Assembly (NCBI GenBank): GCA_036346355.1 | Contig: CM070584.1 | Coordinates: 50,551,097-50,615,096 of the forward strand | DNA: 64,000 nt | Source of the DNA: Rhipidocladum racemiflorum | Lineage: Eukaryota > Streptophyta > Magnoliopsida > Poales > Poaceae | Reading direction: 5' to 3' | Shown here: in pieces, positions 59,971 through 64,000 of the stretch | Layout of the letters: every line of letters begins with the position of its first letter | Position numbering within the stretch: position 1 is the first letter of the stretch | The notes under the pieces: generated by a model | Told to the model about the DNA's origin: nothing | The model's input: the letters and a program-made list of their open reading frames with translations, nothing else | Databases searched by the model: none | Translations under genes and position numbers: made by a program

Positions 59971-62900
59971 TAGCCAAGAGCGAACCCATCATAAATTCGA
60001 CACGACAGGGCCTGAACACGACAAACACAACACAATACTGATATAGAGACAACAATCATCTCATGAATTGAAAGACAATATAACGACTGAATTAGAATAA
60101 AAGCTTTTGAAAAATGTAGGCAACCAGACCATTTGAAAAGCAGTTAAATATCTTTTCAGGGGGAACGCATGTTCTAATGCGATTTAACAGACTTCATTTC
60201 TAGATAAAGATGCTTCCTTTTGTGACATGTACTAGTTACAACGTCACCTCTTCTTTAGAAAATGTACATGATCACCTTAAAAACCATCTAGCAGAGCTAA
60301 ATGAGAAGTTTATTCTGCTGCAGGAAATAGGAGCGTCTTTGCGATTGTGTAACACAAGAAAAAGATCGATCAAAATTATAGATGGAGTTAGTGGGACGAT
60401 AAGATCATCCAGGTAGAGATTTTATGGTCCACCTTACATGTTATACTTGCTGCAGACGAAGGTCTCTTATCTTTCTATCAACCAATGAGCATGACTATTG
60501 GCGTATTGCAACAGCAAATTCACCATCTGCATATATGACATGAAAAACTTTTTGTAATCAGGATGACACTAGTTCTAGGAGCGCCTGGTTCAGGAAAAAC
60601 AACTTTCTTAAGAGCACTGGCAGGAAAGTCGGATCCTTCTTTGAAGGTAGGCTATCTTCATGTCACCTGTCATCAGTAATTCTTTGTCAGTACACAGCAT
60701 AATGTTTAAACTTTGAATATGAAGTCTAGCACTGACTAATATAAAAGGTTTCCTCACTACGCAACCTTTCTCAATAGCTCGAAGGAAAGGTCCTCTACAA
60801 TGGAGAAGAAATAGGTTCCTCTACACCACATTACCTCCACTCATATGTTAGCCAATACGATCTTCATCATGCAGAGATGACTGTGAGAGAGACAATTAAC
60901 TTTTCTTCACAGTTGTTGGGAACCAACAATGCATTTGGTATGGCGTCATGTTGTACTCAGCTAGCTAAATCCAATATTTAGCTTTCATTTATGCAACTTC
61001 ATACAAAAAGACACTAGAAAGATGTATTTATGCAAATGTTCAAGGCATGCCAGTTCTTACACAACACATGAACACATGCACGCTAAAGTACAGTTTCTGT
61101 TTGGATTGATTACTACAGAGATGCTGGGAGAGGCAATAAGAAAGAAACAGGGTGCCCAATACAAAGTTAACCAGGATATTGAATTGTTTACCAAGGTGCT
61201 GCTAACTTTCTTTTCTAATATTATCGTTGCAATTTGGCTTCGTTTGGTTTAGGTACTTAGTTTTTAGTGTTTCATTTAGTTAATTATGTGCCCAATTTTA
61301 CACAGGCCACCACTTTTGGAGCAGGAAGCGACCTTGCAACAAATTATATTATCAAGGTAGCTTGGTCGCCTTCTTATTTCATTATAGCTCTCAAACATAT
61401 TCTTAGAATTATTGTACATGCAGACACTTGGTTTGTCCGAATGTGCTGATACCATAATAGGAGATGAGCTGAGAAGAGGAATTTCAGGAGGGCAAAAAAA
61501 GAGAGTGACAATCGGTAAGGACCGTGTCTTTTTTGTTTCTTGACAGAAGATTGACTGCAAATTTTGCTTCTCTCAGTCTCACTAATGTGCCATCTTCTCA
61601 TAATGAACCAGTCAATCAAATTTTTGGGTAAAATACAATATCTACCAGGTCAGCCTAGCATCTGTGCTGTATATAGTGTTATAGCCTGAGTGTATTTCCT
61701 ATCCAAATGAAGTAACATCAACTAAAATTGGATAATAAGACAATAATCTTCATGGTAAAAATGCCTATCAATCAGGATTGGAACCTTGCAGGATTATAGT
61801 GGATCTACACAATATCCAACATAACCATACGAACATCATAATATGAGATCTGCTGGTTAATATATAAATAATGAAGTGCTTGTTGTACAAGAACTAAAAA
61901 CAAATATATTTTAGACCAAACAGAACTATAAAAAGTTTTCATATCATGATGTTCTCTTCCAGTAATATGCTTGCTAGTACATGGTAACCTAACGATTTAC
62001 AGGTAAATGCCCAATCTATTATGTTGTTATCCTCTGTTTTTATGACATCAACATTGTTGTTGGGATTATGTATTATGTAAACTCTAATATGGCACGATAT
62101 CTGCAACATAAAACATGACCAACAAAGTATATGTAAGTTTGAACAATAAGACTAAAGATAGCTAACAAATTAAAGTACATCACAAGTGAATACACTGATC
62201 AATGTTTATGCAAGATAGTTACAGGATGCTAGCATCAAAGATAATTAATCCAAAGATCAACATCTAGTTTACATTCTTTTAACTGCCAGTTCACCAACCA
62301 TTTCACGATGCAATGTTTCCGTGATGCAGGAGAGATGCTAGTTGGTTTTTCAAGATGCTTCTTTATGGACGATATATCAACTGGTTTAGATAGCTCTACA
62401 ACATTTGATATTATGAAGTTTCTCCAACAAATGGCCCATTTCCTGGATCTCACAATGCTTATTTCCTTGCTGCAACCACCTCCTGAAACATTTGAATTAT
62501 TTGATGACATAATTCTTCTATGTGAGGGTCGCATTGTTTACCTTGGTCCTAGGGAAAATGTTACCGATTTCTTTGGAAACATGGGATTCAGTTGCCCCAG
62601 CCGGAAGAATGTAGCAGACTTTCTTCAAGAGGTAAATCATAATCAACCAGAGAAATAATAAACTTCCAAATAGATCCTTATGACCAAATAATTGTGTATG
62701 AGTACCTTAGGCCAGTTAATGCATTGCAACTACAGTGGAAAACAGAAGTACATGATCAGAGCTTGAAGTTTTTTTTTTGTAGAATTTGCTATTCTCAACT
62801 TATTCAAAATACATCTCTATCGATGAGTCAACATATTCTCTGATTATCCATGTAATAAAAAGATCTATTCTGGCCAGGTGACCTCTAAAATGGATCAAAA

Positions 62901-64000
62901 ACAATACTGGACTGGTAATGAAAGCGAATATGAATACCATCCAATAGAGAAATTTGTGGAATCCTTCAACACTTCCTTTCTTCCTCAACTTCCAGAAGAG
63001 AACCTCTGCGAGCAAACGAGCAACATGGCAAGAGAAACAAGTAAAAGTTTTAGGATATCTAGATGGAGTATTTTCCAGGCATGCTTCTCAAGAGAAGTAC
63101 TACTGCTAAAGAGAAATTATCCACTCCATACGTTCAAGGCAATACAGATAACTTTTCTTGCTTTTGTTACATCGACACTTTTCCTCCGAACAAAGGAAAC
63201 CCACAATTCAATAACTGATGCCAATAAGTACATGGGAGCTCTCTTCCTTGCTGTCGTAGTAGCAAACTTCAATGGCATGACTGAACTTGCAATGACAGTA
63301 AGGAGGGTCCCTACATTCTATAAGCAAAGGGAACTATTAGCGTTGTCGGGGTGGGCATTTCTTTCTTCAATTTACCTCATTACTCTCCCCCTGTCACTTC
63401 TAGAGACAAGTCTTTGGACCAGCTTAACCTACTATGCCATTGGCTATGCATCTTCCCCCATTAGGTAAACCTTTAGCTTCTGCAACCACTTATAATATCA
63501 GCTCAATCGGTCTAATAAAGGCAAAACTAATAGAAGAAAACTTATTTGCTTGTCTCAGGTTCTTCCAGCAACTCCTGGTACTTTTTGCCATGCATCAAAT
63601 GTCACTGGGCCTCTACCGCTTCCTTGCATCCATAGGAAGAACACAAGTAATGTCAAATATGTTAGGAACAACAGTACTGATTGCAATCTACATTCTTGGA
63701 GGCTTTGTAATATCAAAAGGTCAGATCATTTAGCTTGATATGCCTTGGGAAATATGAAAACATTGTTATTGTACCTCTGGGGCTTAGGGCTAATTCTAAG
63801 GCTTATGTGCACAATTTACTCCAACTTGATACAATGAATCAGATGAACTCCAACTGTGGTTGCAGTGGGGATATTGGGCCTCCCCATTCACATATGCCCA
63901 GAATGCTGTATCCATGAATGAGTTCCTGGACAAAAGATGGGCCAAGGTGAGCACTCATTTCCTCACCATGCAACTTCAGTCATGCAAAGAACCAATCTTA

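Larger units (their letters stand above)
56676..63946 (+). pseudogene. PDR-type ABCG transporter, 5' half (exon 2 frameshift, runs off window)
   Basis: Exons: 56676-56755, 57047-57157, 60324-60412, 60562-60646, 60778-60937, 61119-61194, 61306-61356, 61424-61512, 62330-62631, 62878-63464, 63559-63719, 63843-63946 and onward. Exon 1 has the family motif L-T-H-E-D-N-Q. Exon 4 has Walker A GAPGSGKT, exon 8 the signature ISGGQKKR, exon 9 Walker B FMDDISTGLDSS. Exons 10-12 hold transmembrane domain 1 with FYKQRE and WGYWASPFTYAQNA. Full-size ABCG/PDR proteins export hormones, lipids or defence compounds across the plasma membrane; the second half lies outside. In exon 2 the frame set by exon 1 breaks: the conserved P-T-L-L-N motif (57122-57133) is in another frame, which then continues correctly through exon 12. 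The usual Glu after the Walker B Asp is Asp. It may be a pseudogene, or a gene with a one-base sequence error. Intron 2 is 3.2 kb. Confidence 0.8.

Noticed and set aside
1..64000. CRISPR arrays, operons, bacterial promoters or phage genes
   Set aside because: None are seen. The clustered palindromes belong to retrotransposon LTRs and have no regular spacer structure.

Overview
This window looks like nuclear DNA of a grass (Poaceae). The evidence is the spliced plant genes with GT/AG introns, the dense nested retrotransposons with Sirevirus-type copia LTRs, the TIR MITEs with TAA/TTA target duplications, the Helitrons ending in a GC hairpin plus CTAG, and the (TA)n-embedded foldback elements. 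No bacterial feature, CRISPR array, rRNA or normal tRNA gene is visible. Only two host genes are well supported: a complete group I bZIP transcription factor (40277-43383, four exons) and the 5' half of a full-size PDR-type ABCG transporter (56676 to beyond the window end). The latter carries an apparent frameshift in exon 2.

Layout. 1-5.3 kb is intergenic DNA with a degenerate CACTA-like element, a foldback MITE with 7-bp target duplication, and a MITE with TTA duplication. 6.4-9.2 kb resembles a minus-strand gypsy LTR and is followed by a Tourist-like MITE. 9.6-13 kb is AT-rich and gene-free. 13.1-32.0 kb is a nested retrotransposon complex: a long-TIR element split by a solo Sirevirus LTR, then a minus-strand Sirevirus remnant (outer duplication ACGAA). 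Inside that remnant lies a gypsy-type LTR with unmatched flanks, and inside the gypsy LTR a full-length 12.2-kb plus-strand Sirevirus (18829-31023, duplication AACAT) with 1.4-kb LTRs, decayed gag-pol and a long extra 3' coding-like region. 32.2-39.1 kb holds a hAT-like element, a second copy of the Tourist-like MITE, and a 4.1-kb Helitron that appears to carry a glutathione synthetase exon. After the bZIP gene come a solo LTR (45303-46880), a truncated LTR (from 47435), and a minus-strand Mutator-like transposase pseudogene (about 49.8-52.4 kb) split by a 574-bp CACTA element containing a tRNA-like sequence. 53-56.4 kb is repeats, a short Helitron, (TA)n tracts with two inverted-repeat inserts, and a CACTA end. 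The ABCG gene follows.

The two host genes are not functionally linked as far as the sequence shows. The strongest oddities are: (1) CAG/CTG-centred differences that recur in the 3' half of the big Sirevirus and look like a systematic consensus artefact; (2) a gypsy LTR whose flanks are best explained by recombination between two separate insertions; (3) unrelated palindrome arrays in Sirevirus LTRs of otherwise similar layout; (4) the broken exon 2 and the Walker B Asp-for-Glu change in the ABCG gene.
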